A stretch of 64,000 bases of DNA from contig NZ_JAMSKT010000003.1 of NCBI RefSeq assembly GCF_023806125.1, positions 143,250 to 207,249 of the forward strand. Direction: 5' to 3'. Of the stretch, positions 8,575-17,934 are shown piece by piece. The position numbers and the translations under genes were made by a program. Position 1 is the first letter of the stretch; each line of letters opens with the position of its first letter. The notes below the pieces were generated by a model. It made no database searches. It had not been told where the DNA came from and saw nothing but the letters and a program-made list of their open reading frames with translations. The DNA is from Clostridium caldaquaticum. GTDB lineage: Bacteria; Bacillota; Clostridia; Clostridiales; Clostridiaceae.

Positions 8575-10069
8575 GCAGCTTGTTTATTTCCTTAAAGGAT
8601 TCTTTTAATATTGGATACAAACTATTGTATACTCTATATATATTATTATATTTTTCTACGTTCTCTGGAATAGGATCTACTGAAGCTGTAACCTTTATAA
8701 GCTTTTCGCAGGCTTCATCTACAGTTTTATACAATCCACAGCCTACTGCCGCTAAAATAGCAGCACCATATGCAGGACCTTCCTTAGAACTTATAACCTG
8801 AACCCTTACTCCAAATATATCAGATAGAATCTGTCTCCAGAGCGGACTCTTTGCTCCTCCTCCGCTTACTCTAACTGCTTCTACAGGAACATTTAAGCTC
8901 TTAAGTATTTCAAGAGAATCTCTAAGACCAAAGCATACTCCTTCAAGCACTGCTCTTGTCATATCTGCTCTGCTTGTTGTAATATTTAGACCGAAGAAAA
9001 CTCCTTTTGCATCTGGATCGCTATAGGGTGTCCTCTCTCCCATTAAATATGGCAAAAATACAACCCCATTGCTGCCTGCAGGAGATTCGGAAGCTTCCTT
9101 TAAAAGACTTTCAAAAGCATCTTTTTGGACATCTTTATTTATATCTTCTACCCACCATTTTAAACAGGAAGCTGCTGAAAGCATAACCCCCATCTGATGC
9201 CACTTTCCATTTGAATGACAGAAGGAATGAAGTCTGTTTGCTTCATCTACCTCATAATTGTCGCTGCTTGCAAAAACAACCCCTGAAGTTCCTAGTGCAA
9301 CAGATAGAATACCACTTTTAACTATACCAGTTCCTACTGCACCAGCTGCCTGGTCTCCAGCACCTCCAACTACTACAGTTTCCTCTGTAAGTCCAGTATA
9401 TTCTGCAACCTCTTTAGTAAGTTTTCCTGTAACTTCCCAGGATTCATATACTTTAGGAAGCACCTCTTCATTTATTTGAAGTATGTCTAGCATCTCTTTT
9501 GACCATTTTCTTTCTTTTACATCAAGCATCAGCATTCCAGAAGCATCAGATACATCTGTAGCAAATTCTCTCGTTAATTTATATCTGATGTAATCCTTTG
9601 GCAAAAGTATATGAGCTATTTTATCAAAAATTTCTTTTTCATGTTTTTTTACCCATAACAGCTTTGGAGCAGTGAACCCTGTTAATGCCATATTTCCTGT
9701 ATAAAGTGATATTTTATCCTGGCCAATTTCATTATTTAGATAATTACACTCTTCTTGTGTTCTTTGATCGCACCAAAGTATAGCAGGTCTTAAAACATTA
9801 CCTTCTTTATCTAAAAGTACAAGTCCATGCATCTGACCGCTAAAGCCTATGCCTTTTATGCTTGCTCCGTCCACATTTGAAGATTTTACTAATTCCCTAA
9901 TTCCATCTCTTGTAGCATTCCACCAGTCCTCTGGGTTTTGCTCAGCCCAATTAACCTTTGGATAACTCACATCATAATCCTTTGATATTGACGCTATTAC
10001 TTGTCCAGCATCATTCATGATAACTATCTTAACCGAGGAAGTACCTAAATCTACTCCTAAAAAATTCAT
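8570..10069 (-). CDS. xylB: Xylulokinase
   Basis: A 499-residue FGGY kinase that phosphorylates D-xylulose at C5 before entry into the pentose phosphate or phosphoketolase route. The N-terminal ATPase motif is GVDLGTSSVKIVI; the substrate loop GFSGQMHGLVLLD and the GGGAKSPLWRQ nucleotide motif near the C terminus are XylB hallmarks. Length is normal. It is the last gene of xylA-xylR-xylB, 34 bp after xylR, with an ATG start. Confidence 0.96.
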   Translation of the reverse strand: MNFLGVDLGTSSVKIVIMNDAGQVIASISKDYDVSYPKVNWAEQNPEDWWNATRDGIRELVKSSNVDGASIKGIGFSGQMHGLVLLDKEGNVLRPAILWCDQRTQEECNYLNNEIGQDKISLYTGNMALTGFTAPKLLWVKKHEKEIFDKIAHILLPKDYIRYKLTREFATDVSDASGMLMLDVKERKWSKEMLDILQINEEVLPKVYESWEVTGKLTKEVAEYTGLTEETVVVGGAGDQAAGAVGTGIVKSGILSVALGTSGVVFASSDNYEVDEANRLHSFCHSNGKWHQMGVMLSAASCLKWWVEDINKDVQKDAFESLLKEASESPAGSNGVVFLPYLMGERTPYSDPDAKGVFFGLNITTSRADMTRAVLEGVCFGLRDSLEILKSLNVPVEAVRVSGGGAKSPLWRQILSDIFGVRVQVISSKEGPAYGAAILAAVGCGLYKTVDEACEKLIKVTASVDPIPENVEKYNNIYRVYNSLYPILKESFKEINKLQ

Positions 10070-10103
10070 ACAAATCCATCCTCCCTAATTTCTTTATTAA
10101 ATA

Positions 10104-11264
10104 TTATATATTACTGAAGCCAAAACTATCTAAAATAGGTATAAGCGATACACCTAATATATTTGAATCATTTCCAAGACTTGAAAATAATATTTTTACG
10201 TCCCCTTCCTTGTAAAATTCATTATTTTTAAAAATTTTACTTGAAAGCTTATGATTAAAAACATCTGAAAATTTACTAATATCTCCTCCTATAACAATAT
10301 AGTCTGGATTAAATATAAAAATAAGGCTTAGTATACCTTCTGCTAAATTATCTGCATACTCATCAATTACCTGAATTGCATTTTTTTCATTTAGATTAAA
10401 TCTTTGTATAATTTCATCTATGCTATTTACCGTATTCTTTGTCTTCTCATTGTAATCTTTTATTAATGCACGGCTTGAAGCATAGGTCTCCCAGCAGCCC
10501 TTTCTTCCGCAATTGCACTGCCTTCCATTTTTAACTATACACATATGTCCAATTTCCCCTGCTCTTCTGTCCCTGCCTTTATACATATCATTGTTAATAA
10601 AGATTCCTCCGCCTATCCCCTCTGTAATGGAAATATATATTAAATTATTTAAATCTCTTGCTACTCCAAGCTTTGATTCTGCCAATGCTCCTGCATTAGC
10701 TTCATTTTCCAGAAAAATAGGCACATTAAAATGAGAGTAAAGTTCTTTAAAAGAAATGTTTTTAAGTCTAAAATTCGTTGCAACCTCAAGAGTAAGCTCC
10801 TTTTCATTCACAGTACCTGGAAGAGAAAAGCCTATTCCTAAAAGCTTGGTTTTTACATTCATATTTGAATTTATTAAATCTTCTATTAATGCTTTCACTA
10901 CTTTAAGAACTTCTTTTTCCGTAATAACAGTCAATTCCTTTTTTCTATCTGAAATTATTCTGCTGTTTAAATCAGTAAGAACAGCTCTTACATAATCTTT
11001 TCCTAAATCGATACCAATGCTGTATCTTGAATCAGGTAAAAATCTTATGATAACAGGCTTTCTTCCACCTGTAGAGGTGGCCATCCCAGCTTCTTCTACG
11101 ATGCCTTCTTCTATAAGTTCTCCTACTATTGTTGTTACCGTTGGGACACTAATATCAAGTTTTCTTGATATATCAAGCTTAGTAAGTTCTCGTTCCTTTG
11201 ATAAAAGATTTATTATTCTCTTTTTATTATTAGTTTTTATATCACTATGATCTAATGCTACCAT
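10104..11264 (-). CDS. xylR: Xylose operon repressor XylR, ROK family
   Basis: A 386-residue repressor. A winged helix (about 20-75, with DISRKLDISVPTVTTIVGEL) precedes a ROK sugar-binding domain with the zinc motif CNCGRKGCWETY and GIDLGKDY. The start at 11264 is preferred because GGTGAT precedes it; an in-frame ATG at 11285 lies inside the terminator hairpin and has no ribosome site. Its place between xylA and xylB marks it as the D-xylose-responsive repressor. I could not identify its operator with confidence. Confidence 0.9.
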   Translation of the reverse strand: MVALDHSDIKTNNKKRIINLLSKERELTKLDISRKLDISVPTVTTIVGELIEEGIVEEAGMATSTGGRKPVIIRFLPDSRYSIGIDLGKDYVRAVLTDLNSRIISDRKKELTVITEKEVLKVVKALIEDLINSNMNVKTKLLGIGFSLPGTVNEKELTLEVATNFRLKNISFKELYSHFNVPIFLENEANAGALAESKLGVARDLNNLIYISITEGIGGGIFINNDMYKGRDRRAGEIGHMCIVKNGRQCNCGRKGCWETYASSRALIKDYNEKTKNTVNSIDEIIQRFNLNEKNAIQVIDEYADNLAEGILSLIFIFNPDYIVIGGDISKFSDVFNHKLSSKIFKNNEFYKEGDVKILFSSLGNDSNILGVSLIPILDSFGFSNI

Positions 11265-11283
11265 TTCATCACCACTTATAAAC

Positions 11284-11316
11284 ATAATGTAGAGACAGTT
11301 ACTGCCTCTACATTAT
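11284..11316 (-). terminator. Hairpin between xylA and xylR
   Basis: An 11-bp perfect stem (ATAATGTAGAG, arms 11284-11294 and 11306-11316) sits ten bases after the xylA stop codon. The following minus-strand bases are only weakly T-rich, so it may be a partial terminator or mRNA 3'-end protector that keeps xylA expression above that of xylR and xylB. Confidence 0.65.
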
Positions 11317-11325
11317 TTTACACTA

Positions 11326-12645
11326 TTATTCGTTAAATATATATTGATTTAATTTAGCTTCTAAAAGCTCTTGTCTTCCAGACTTATTTTTAATTACACT
11401 GTTAGCTAAAGCGTATTTTTCTAAGGATTCAAAATCTGCCTTACCTTCAACGATATCCTTACCAATTCCTTCTGTAAAGCTCTTGTATCTTTCAGCTACA
11501 GCCTTTTCGAATTCACCTTCTTCAAGCATCTTGTAAGCAATTCTTAAACCGTGAGCTAAAGTATCCATACCAGCTATATAGCCAAGGAATAAATCTTCTA
11601 CTTCAAAGGAAGCTCTTCTAACCTTAGCATCAAAATTAAGACCTCCCTTTCCAATTCCACCGTTTTTAAGTACTTCATACATAAGAAGGGCAGCGTCATA
11701 AATATTTGTCGGGAATTGGTCTGTATCCCATCCTAAATTTGGATCTCCTTGATTGATATCAAGGCTTCCTAGTACTCCGTTAATTCTAGCTAATGCAACT
11801 TCGTGCTGGAAAGTATGTCCTGCTAATGTAGCATGATTTGCTTCAATATTCATCTTGAAATATTTATCTAATCCGTAATTTCTTAAGAAACCTAAAACTG
11901 TTGCTACATCAAAGTCATATTGGTGTTTTGTTGGTTCCTTTGGCTTTGGCTCTATTAAGAATTGCCCAGTAAAACCTATCTTTTGAGCATAATCTACTGC
12001 CATTTTTAAGAATCTAGCTAAGTTATCTTGCTCTAATTTTAAATCGGTGTTTAATAAAGTCTCATAACCTTCTCTTCCACCCCAGAATACATAGTTTTCT
12101 CCACCAAGCTCTTTTGTAACTTCCATAGCCTTCTTAACTTGAGCTGCTGCATAAGCAAATACATCAGCGTTGCAAGTAGTAGCTGCACCATGTACATATC
12201 TAGGATTTGAGAAAGCATTTGCTGTTCCCCAAAGAAGCTTCTTGTTATGAGTCTGCATTAACTCCTTGCAGTAAGCAACTATCTCATCAAGATATGCATT
12301 AGTTTCAGCTAAATCCTTTCCTTCTGGAGCTATATCTCTGTCATGGAATGCAAAATAATCAATTCCTAGCTTATTCATAAACTCGAAAGCTGCTTCCATT
12401 TTAGCTTTAGCAATTTTCATTGGGTCTGTCTCATTATCCCAAGGCTTTTGATATGTTCCTACTCCAAATGGATCTGAACCATTTGCAGCTAAAGTATGCC
12501 AATAAGCCATTGTGAACTTAAGATGTTCCCTCATTGTTTTTCCGCCTATAACCTCATCTGGATTATAGTATTTAAATGCAAAAGGATTTTTAGAATCTTT
12601 TCCTTCATATTTTATTACTGGTACATTTTGAAAATATTCAGCCAT
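11326..12645 (-). CDS. xylA: Xylose isomerase, class II
   Basis: A 439-residue isomerase converting D-xylose to D-xylulose. The start at 12645 (MAEYFQNVP) is chosen because GGAGG lies nine bases upstream and it matches the usual class II N terminus; a longer frame to 12696 has no ribosome site. Visible motifs are [10 protein letters not shown] (catalytic His and Asp), [14 protein letters not shown], the metal-site stretch [15 protein letters not shown], and [17 protein letters not shown]. It is first in the xylA-xylR-xylB operon. Confidence 0.97.
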   Translation of the reverse strand: MAEYFQNVPVIKYEGKDSKNPFAFKYYNPDEVIGGKTMREHLKFTMAYWHTLAANGSDPFGVGTYQKPWDNETDPMKIAKAKMEAAFEFMNKLGIDYFAFHDRDIAPEGKDLAETNAYLDEIVAYCKELMQTHNKKLLWGTANAFSNPRYVHGAATTCNADVFAYAAAQVKKAMEVTKELGGENYVFWGGREGYETLLNTDLKLEQDNLARFLKMAVDYAQKIGFTGQFLIEPKPKEPTKHQYDFDVATVLGFLRNYGLDKYFKMNIEANHATLAGHTFQHEVALARINGVLGSLDINQGDPNLGWDTDQFPTNIYDAALLMYEVLKNGGIGKGGLNFDAKVRRASFEVEDLFLGYIAGMDTLAHGLRIAYKMLEEGEFEKAVAERYKSFTEGIGKDIVEGKADFESLEKYALANSVIKNKSGRQELLEAKLNQYIFNE

Positions 12646-12674
12646 CTTTCCCATCCTCCTAATATTCGTTATTA

Positions 12675-12688
12675 TGAAACTGTTTTCA
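12675..12688 (-). promoter_or_regulatory. Candidate cre (CcpA) site in the xylA leader
   Basis: TGAAACTGTTTTCA matches the catabolite-responsive element consensus TGWNANCGNTNWCA with one mismatch and is nearly palindromic. It lies just downstream of the predicted transcription start, the usual place for roadblock repression by CcpA. It could instead be a XylR site. Confidence 0.5.
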
Positions 12689-12702
12689 CTTCTCATGATT
12701 TT

Positions 12703-12731
12703 ATTTTACAACAGCTTGTTTTATTTTTCAA
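12703..12731 (-). promoter_or_regulatory. xylA promoter
   Basis: Minus-strand -35 TTGAAA (12726-12731), 17-bp spacer and -10 TAAAAT (12703-12708), with transcription expected to start near 12696, about 50 bases before the xylA ATG. Confidence 0.75.
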
Positions 12732-12840
12732 TATGTTTTTAAAAATATTTTAAAAAGTATTTTAAAATATTAAATATATGTATTTTTTATCATGGATAAA
12801 ATTTTTTAAAAAATTATTAAGTATAAGTAATAACTTTTTG

Positions 12841-12870
12841 TTTACATAAGTATTAACTATCATTTATAAT
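12841..12870 (+). promoter_or_regulatory. Promoter of the riboswitch-peptidase transcript
   Basis: Plus-strand -35 TTTACA (12841-12846), 18-bp spacer, -10 TATAAT (12865-12870). Transcription would begin near 12877, at the 5' edge of the riboswitch. Confidence 0.65.
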
Positions 12871-12881
12871 GTAAATTAATA

Positions 12882-12990
12882 TGCTTAATCTACATATGTA
12901 GAACGGGGGATAAACCATTTGGGGTGAATCTTTTGAAGGTATCTCTATAGCCTAACCCGTCAACTAACCTCGTAAGCCTTATAGAGGAGG
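12882..12990 (+). ncRNA. c-di-AMP riboswitch, ydaO/yuaA type
   Basis: Conserved ydaO-class blocks occur in order: CTTAATC, a TCTACATATGTAGA stem (12889-12902), CGGGGGA, GGGGTGAATC, CCCGTCA and CTAACCTCGTAAGC, ending in TAGAGGAGG. The AGGAGG of the downstream gene is part of the 3' end and can pair in the closing helix (CTCTATAG with TATAGAG), which suggests control at translation or early elongation. This class senses cyclic di-AMP and commonly sits before wall hydrolase genes, as here. Confidence 0.93.
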
Positions 12991-12995
12991 ATATT

Positions 12996-14021
12996 ATGTT
13001 AAACAGAAGAATATTTATTTTTGGTGCAGCTTCTATTTTAGCAGCTATTCTTACTGCAACTGCTATAATGACTGGCACTACAACAAAGTCTGATACAATT
13101 TCAGTAAATAGTTCAGTATTATCTGAACAGACAAAACAAAATGAACAGGCCTCTGTTACTGATGTTAAACAAGACAATTCAAACGCTTCAAATATAAATG
13201 ATATAAATGACCCTAATGTAGCAGAAACTCAAAACGCTTCAAATAAAGATGCCGAAGCTAATATCATTACATATACTGTTAAATCAGGTGATACTTTAGA
13301 AAGCATAGCAAGTACATATAATCTAAAAGCAAAAAATATAGCTGAATCCAATAATCTAAAAGCTGATTCCCAGCTAAAAGAAGGACAAGTTTTAGAATTT
13401 CCTTCCATAGATGGTGTACTTTATAAAATTAAAAACGGAGAAACTCTTTGGGATTTAGCTATGTTGAATAAGATTGATTTTAACAAAATTGTTGAAGTTA
13501 ATAAACTGGAATCTCCAGATAAGTTAAAATTAGATCAGAAAATAATAATGCCAGGAGTAGATGAAGTTAAATCTATAACTCCTAAAACTACCAATAAAAT
13601 TACAGCTTTAAATACATCCTTAAATCGTGGAGGCTCTATATCTGCAAATACTACTATGAAGGGCTCATTACCTGTTAGAGGAAAAATTACTTCATTGTTT
13701 GGTGAACGTTGGGGCAGACAGCATGAAGGAATTGATATTGCTGCACCTGTTGGTACTAATGTTTTAGCATCTATGGATGGTACGGTATCATTTAGCGGCT
13801 GGGAAAGCGGATACGGAAATCTTATAATAATCAATCATGGAAATGGGTTACAAAGTTACTATGCTCATAACTCAAAATTATTAGTTAAAAAGGGACAAGT
13901 TGTTTCTAAAGGTACTCATATTGCTGAAGTAGGCAGTACTGGAAATTCCACAGGACCACACTGTCACTTTGAAATCAGAAAAAACGGAACTGCTGTAAAT
14001 CCTTTTAATTATGTAAAGTAA
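12996..14021 (+). CDS. LysM-M23 peptidoglycan endopeptidase
   Basis: A 341-residue exported or membrane-anchored wall hydrolase. An N-terminal hydrophobic helix (about 6-27) is followed by a Ser/Asn-rich linker, two LysM domains (about 91-135 and 140-187) and a C-terminal M23/LytM metallopeptidase. Zinc ligands are visible: His243 and Asp247 (RQHEGIDIAAP) and His322/His324 (GPHCHFEI). It probably cuts peptide cross-links in peptidoglycan. The c-di-AMP riboswitch directly upstream ties it to turgor and wall homeostasis. Confidence 0.93.
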   Translation: MLNRRIFIFGAASILAAILTATAIMTGTTTKSDTISVNSSVLSEQTKQNEQASVTDVKQDNSNASNINDINDPNVAETQNASNKDAEANIITYTVKSGDTLESIASTYNLKAKNIAESNNLKADSQLKEGQVLEFPSIDGVLYKIKNGETLWDLAMLNKIDFNKIVEVNKLESPDKLKLDQKIIMPGVDEVKSITPKTTNKITALNTSLNRGGSISANTTMKGSLPVRGKITSLFGERWGRQHEGIDIAAPVGTNVLASMDGTVSFSGWESGYGNLIIINHGNGLQSYYAHNSKLLVKKGQVVSKGTHIAEVGSTGNSTGPHCHFEIRKNGTAVNPFNYVK

Positions 14022-14029
14022 AAAAAATT

Positions 14030-14054
14030 ATGCCTTGAAATTACTTCAAGGCAT
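14030..14054 (+). terminator. Terminator after LysM-M23 gene
   Basis: A 10-bp perfect stem ATGCCTTGAA / TTCAAGGCAT followed by TTTTTCTAT, eight bases after the stop codon. Confidence 0.9.
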
Positions 14055-14071
14055 TTTTCTATATAACCTTT

Positions 14072-14118
14072 CTAGAGGCAGAGCCTGACAAAAAAAACAA
14101 ATTTAGCTCTGCCTCTAG
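14072..14118. repeat. 13-bp inverted repeat between convergent genes
   Basis: CTAGAGGCAGAGC (14072-14084) and its exact complement (14106-14118) flank a 21-base loop containing eight consecutive A residues. It lies downstream of the rhodanese gene on the minus strand. No T-tract follows, so it is not a classic terminator, although it may act as one for the rhodanese transcript. Confidence 0.55.
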
Positions 14119-14132
14119 CTTTAAACTTCAAT

Positions 14133-14453
14133 TTATCTTTCTAATTTCCCTATATATCTTCCAGTACCACCAGCTACATTTACTATATTAAAACCATGTT
14201 CTTTTAGAATTTTACAAGTCCTTGAACTTCTTGAACCAGATTGACATATAATATGATATTCTTTTGACTTATCAAGATATTTCTCAGGCTGTTTTAAAAT
14301 TGTATCCATTGTAATATTCTTAGCTGTTGGTAAATGTCCAGCTTTATATTCGTAAGGTTCTCTTATATCTATTAATTCTACTTTACCTATTAATTTATCC
14401 ATTTCATTAACATCCACTGATTTTACTGAATTTTTTAACATAAATTGAAACAT
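14133..14453 (-). CDS. Single-domain rhodanese-like protein
   Basis: A 106-residue cytoplasmic rhodanese. The active-site loop is CQSGSRS with Cys70, in the order IDIREPYEY – AGHLPTA – HIICQSGSR typical of GlpE/PspE-like single-domain sulfurtransferases. It may carry sulfane sulfur as a persulfide; the partner is unknown. It is transcribed alone, convergent with the LysM-M23 gene and divergent from rarA. Confidence 0.9.
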   Translation of the reverse strand: MFQFMLKNSVKSVDVNEMDKLIGKVELIDIREPYEYKAGHLPTAKNITMDTILKQPEKYLDKSKEYHIICQSGSRSSRTCKILKEHGFNIVNVAGGTGRYIGKLER

Positions 14454-14640
14454 TATTTAACCTCCTTAAATTATATCGCTATATAACAATATTCTTATAT
14501 ATTTATAATATTAATTTATTTTAATTTTGTCAATAGTTATAGTATTAGATTTACATTCAATATGTTTATTATTCTTCTATCACTAATAAAATATGTTATA
14601 ATTAACTCAAAATTTAATAAATAACACAGGAAGTGAATAT

Positions 14641-15960
14641 ATGGATTTATTTGATATAGCTAACCAGAAAAATAATACTAATTTAAAGCCTTTAGCAGAA
14701 AGAGTGCGACCAGAAACATTGGAAGAATACATAGGTCAGCAGCATCTGCTTGCTAAAGATAAAATGCTCTATAGAGCCATAGTAACAGATAATATATCTT
14801 CTGCTATATTTTACGGCCCCCCAGGTGTTGGAAAAACAACCCTTGCAAGAATAATAGCCAGCCAGACAAAAGCAAATTTCATAGAACTTAGTGCAGTAAC
14901 TGCAGGAACTTCAGATATAAAAAAGATAGTACAGGAAGCAGAAACAAACTTAAAACTCTACAGCAGAAAAACCATACTGTTTTTAGATGAGGTTCATAGA
15001 TTCAGCAAAGCCCAGCAGGATTCGCTTCTGCCTTCTGTTGAGAAAGGCGTTATAATCTTAATCGGAGCTACTACAGAAAATCCTTATTTTGAAGTTAATA
15101 ATGCCTTGCTGTCTCGTTCAATGATATTTGAACTCAAAGCCTTAACTGACAGCGATGTAATAAAAGCACTTAAAAACGCAATTAAAAATCCAAAAGGCTT
15201 TGGCAATTTATCTATTGATATTGAAGAAGAAGTTTTTAATTACTTTGCTGTTCACAGCAATGGTGATATTAGAAAAGCATTAAATGCTTTAGATATGGCA
15301 GTAAAAACCTCAAAAAAAATAAACAACAAAATTATCATAACCGTAGAAGATGCCAAAGAATGTATTCAAAGAAAAATGTCTTTATATGATAAAAACGGAG
15401 ATAATCATTATGACACAATAAGTGCTTTTATTAAATCAATGAGAGGAAGCGATCCTGATGCAGCAGTTTTTTACCTTGCAAAGATGCTTGATGCAGGAGA
15501 AGATCCTGTATTTATAGCAAGAAGAATTGTTATTTTCGCTTCAGAGGATATTGGAAACGCAGACCCCATGGCTCTTGTAGTTGCTACAAGCGCTATGACA
15601 GCCTGTCATATGATAGGAATGCCCGAATGCAGAATTAACCTTTCTCAAGCTGCTATTTATGCTGCCTGTGCTCCTAAATCAAACGCATCTTATAACGCTA
15701 TTGATTCAGCCCTTGAAGAAGTAAGAAAACATAGAGACTCTGGTATACCGCCTCATCTTATGGATGCTCATTATAAAGGTGCCTCCAGCTTAGGACATGG
15801 AACTGGATATCTTTATCCACATGCTTTTGGGGGCTTTATAGAGCAGCAGTACCTTCCAGACTCCCATAAAAATAATATTTACTACAAACCTACTCAAAAC
15901 GGAATGGAAGCAAGGATAAAAGATAGGCTGAATAAATTATGGAAAGATAAGCAAAGATAA
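14641..15960 (+). CDS. rarA: Replication-associated recombination protein RarA (MgsA), AAA+ ATPase
   Basis: A 439-residue clamp-loader-like ATPase. The RarA N terminus (LAERVRPETLEEYIGQQHLL) is followed by Walker A GPPGVGKT, Walker B ILFLDEVHRF, sensor 1 GATTEN and an arginine-finger region LLSRS; the C-terminal half contains the tetramerisation domain (EDIGNADPMAL). It acts at stalled replication forks. It is monocistronic, with AGGAAGTG before the ATG and a TATAAT at about 14593. Confidence 0.95.
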   Translation: MDLFDIANQKNNTNLKPLAERVRPETLEEYIGQQHLLAKDKMLYRAIVTDNISSAIFYGPPGVGKTTLARIIASQTKANFIELSAVTAGTSDIKKIVQEAETNLKLYSRKTILFLDEVHRFSKAQQDSLLPSVEKGVIILIGATTENPYFEVNNALLSRSMIFELKALTDSDVIKALKNAIKNPKGFGNLSIDIEEEVFNYFAVHSNGDIRKALNALDMAVKTSKKINNKIIITVEDAKECIQRKMSLYDKNGDNHYDTISAFIKSMRGSDPDAAVFYLAKMLDAGEDPVFIARRIVIFASEDIGNADPMALVVATSAMTACHMIGMPECRINLSQAAIYAACAPKSNASYNAIDSALEEVRKHRDSGIPPHLMDAHYKGASSLGHGTGYLYPHAFGGFIEQQYLPDSHKNNIYYKPTQNGMEARIKDRLNKLWKDKQR

Positions 15961-15980
15961 TTATTATAATTATAAAGCTA

Positions 15981-16012
15981 TAGGCTTGGTCAAAATATAT
16001 TTCCCAAGCCTA
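15981..16012. terminator. Terminator between rarA and the arabinoside ABC operon
   Basis: A 9-bp stem TAGGCTTGG / CCAAGCCTA in the 69-bp gap between two convergent genes. Flanking T-tracts are weak in both directions. Confidence 0.65.
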
Positions 16013-16029
16013 ACTTGAATTACTTTTTA

Positions 16030-16920
16030 TTAACCCTTTACAGCTCCGGCAGTCATACCGTCAATAAAATACTTCTGAAAACACATGAACAATATAAATA
16101 TTGGAAGTATTGCAAAAAAGGATCCGACAATCAGTAAATCATAATTGTTACCATATGGTGTTAAAAGTGTCTTCAAACCAATAGGAAGAGTAAATTTATT
16201 CTGGTCGCCCAATACCATGAACGGCCATAACAAACTATTCCAACTGTTCATGCCATTTAATATTGCCATAGCAGCAAAAGAAGGTTTCATAACTGGTAAA
16301 ATTAATCTGAAGAAAATACCGTATTCTGATGCTCCATCTACTCTACCTGCAGCAATAATCTCCTTTGGAATTCCCCTTAGATACTGCCTGAAGAAAAATA
16401 TGGTACCAGCATTGGCTATACCAGGCAGAATAATTGCATTATAGCTGTTCATCATACCAAGATCATTAATTAATGTATATAAAGGAAGAAGTAAAATTTC
16501 AAAGGGCACCATCATAATTAAAAGTACGCAAATAAAGAAAAAATTTTTTCCTTTAAAATCATATGCGGCAAAGCCATAGGCTACAAAAGCACTGACAAAT
16601 AAAGTTAAAGTTACCTGTATAATAGTTATGAACATGCTATTTTTAAACCAAAGAAAATAATCATGTTCTCCTGTAAAAAGAAACTTAAAATTGTCAAAAC
16701 TCATTATGCTTAAATCAAATTTAAGATTTAAACCATAACGGATTAAACTTTCACCTGGTTTAAAAGATGCTAAAGTTATTGCGTAAAAAGGAAGCATAAT
16801 CAAACAAAATAGTCCAATAAAAAATATAAACAGTAAAATACTAAGAGTTCTATTTTTCTTCTTTCCTACAACATTGCTTACTCTAATCGTATTCATTTTA
16901 ACTAAACTAGTTTTATTCAA
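16030..16920 (-). CDS. Sugar ABC transporter permease, MalG/AraQ-like
   Basis: A 296-residue CUT1-family inner-membrane permease with six predicted helices. The cytoplasmic EAA loop that contacts the ATPase reads GRVDGASEYGIFFRLILPVMKP in outline (about 200-220). It pairs with the MalF-like permease 1 bp upstream and the solute-binding protein before that. No ATPase is encoded in the operon, so it probably uses a shared MsmX-type ATPase, as is common in Firmicutes. The GH51 enzyme upstream suggests arabino-oligosaccharides as substrate. Confidence 0.93.
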   Translation of the reverse strand: MNKTSLVKMNTIRVSNVVGKKKNRTLSILLFIFFIGLFCLIMLPFYAITLASFKPGESLIRYGLNLKFDLSIMSFDNFKFLFTGEHDYFLWFKNSMFITIIQVTLTLFVSAFVAYGFAAYDFKGKNFFFICVLLIMMVPFEILLLPLYTLINDLGMMNSYNAIILPGIANAGTIFFFRQYLRGIPKEIIAAGRVDGASEYGIFFRLILPVMKPSFAAMAILNGMNSWNSLLWPFMVLGDQNKFTLPIGLKTLLTPYGNNYDLLIVGSFFAILPIFILFMCFQKYFIDGMTAGAVKG

Positions 16921-16921
16921 A

Positions 16922-17818
16922 TTAATCCTCCTCCTTTTTAAACATTCCTGTAAATGCTAACTGAGTCAGATTAATTGTCATAGCAACAACAAGAAGAACT
17001 ATTCCAACTGTAGCAGCATAGCCTAATTTGTTCTTTTCTATCCCCTGTCTATATAAATATCCAACTATTGTTAGACCAATATTTTTCGGTGAATTATTAC
17101 CATTAAACATCATTAAGCTTTCAGTAAACATAGCTAAACCAGCATATATACTGATTGTTACCACGTAAATTGTTGTTGGTTTTAAAAGCGGCATTGTAAT
17201 TGTCTTAAACTGCTGAAATGCTGAAGCCCCATCTATTGCTGCAGCTTCATAGTATTCATTATCTATGCTCTTTAGTCCTGAAAGAAAATATAACATATTT
17301 ACACCTGTCCATCTCCAGCAGGCAAGCGTTAATAAAGCAATATAGCTAAGTGTTCCATCCTTTAAATATTTAAAAGGACCCATACCAAATACAGATAATA
17401 TACTATTTAATAAAGAACCCTCCATTTCTCCGAAAATCAAGCGAAAAATTGTACCTGCAACAGCTACCGAAGTAAGAGCTGGGAGAAAAAAAGCTGATTT
17501 AAAAAATTCTCTTCCTATCATTATCTTACTGTTAATAAGAACAGCAAAAAGCATAGGAAATGGTATTAACAGTACCAAAGTACCTACCATATATTTGACA
17601 CTATTTAAAACTGCCTGCAGGAAAACTGTGTCTGTTGCAAGCTTTTTATAATTCGAATAACCGATCCATTTGGGAACCTGTCCCAGCATTCTTTCCTGAA
17701 AGCTCATAACAACAGAGTTTGAAAGGGGGTATATCCAGAATATTAAAAATACTATTACAAATGGTGCAATGAAAACATAAGGTGCAGCCTTTTGGGAATA
17801 TATAAATTTCTTTATCAA
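16922..17818 (-). CDS. Sugar ABC transporter permease, MalF/AraP-like
   Basis: A 298-residue CUT1 permease with six predicted helices and an EAA loop (AIDGASAFQQFKTITMPLL). I place the start at the TTG at 17816-17818 because GGGAAGTG lies about eight bases upstream and this gives the usual permease N terminus; the reading frame stays open to 17926 but that extension has no ribosome site or homologous character. It partners the MalG-like permease. Confidence 0.9.
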   Translation of the reverse strand: MIKKFIYSQKAAPYVFIAPFVIVFLIFWIYPLSNSVVMSFQERMLGQVPKWIGYSNYKKLATDTVFLQAVLNSVKYMVGTLVLLIPFPMLFAVLINSKIMIGREFFKSAFFLPALTSVAVAGTIFRLIFGEMEGSLLNSILSVFGMGPFKYLKDGTLSYIALLTLACWRWTGVNMLYFLSGLKSIDNEYYEAAAIDGASAFQQFKTITMPLLKPTTIYVVTISIYAGLAMFTESLMMFNGNNSPKNIGLTIVGYLYRQGIEKNKLGYAATVGIVLLVVAMTINLTQLAFTGMFKKEED

Positions 17819-17934
17819 AACAATCACTTCCCTTATATAAATATTTTTTATAAAGCAACTGCCATATACTGTATTTAATAAAATATCGTATATGGCGTTT
17901 ACTTGTATTGTTATTTTTTTATTCAATACTTTAT

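Noticed and set aside
12890..13177. Minus-strand 95-codon reading frame over the riboswitch and start of the LysM-M23 gene
   Set aside because: It overlaps a strongly conserved structured RNA and a real gene, and has no ribosome site or recognisable product.
14072..14118. Inverted repeat considered as a mobile-element end
   Set aside because: Only one local copy, both arms adjacent, no transposase gene and no target duplication; better explained as an RNA hairpin between convergent genes.
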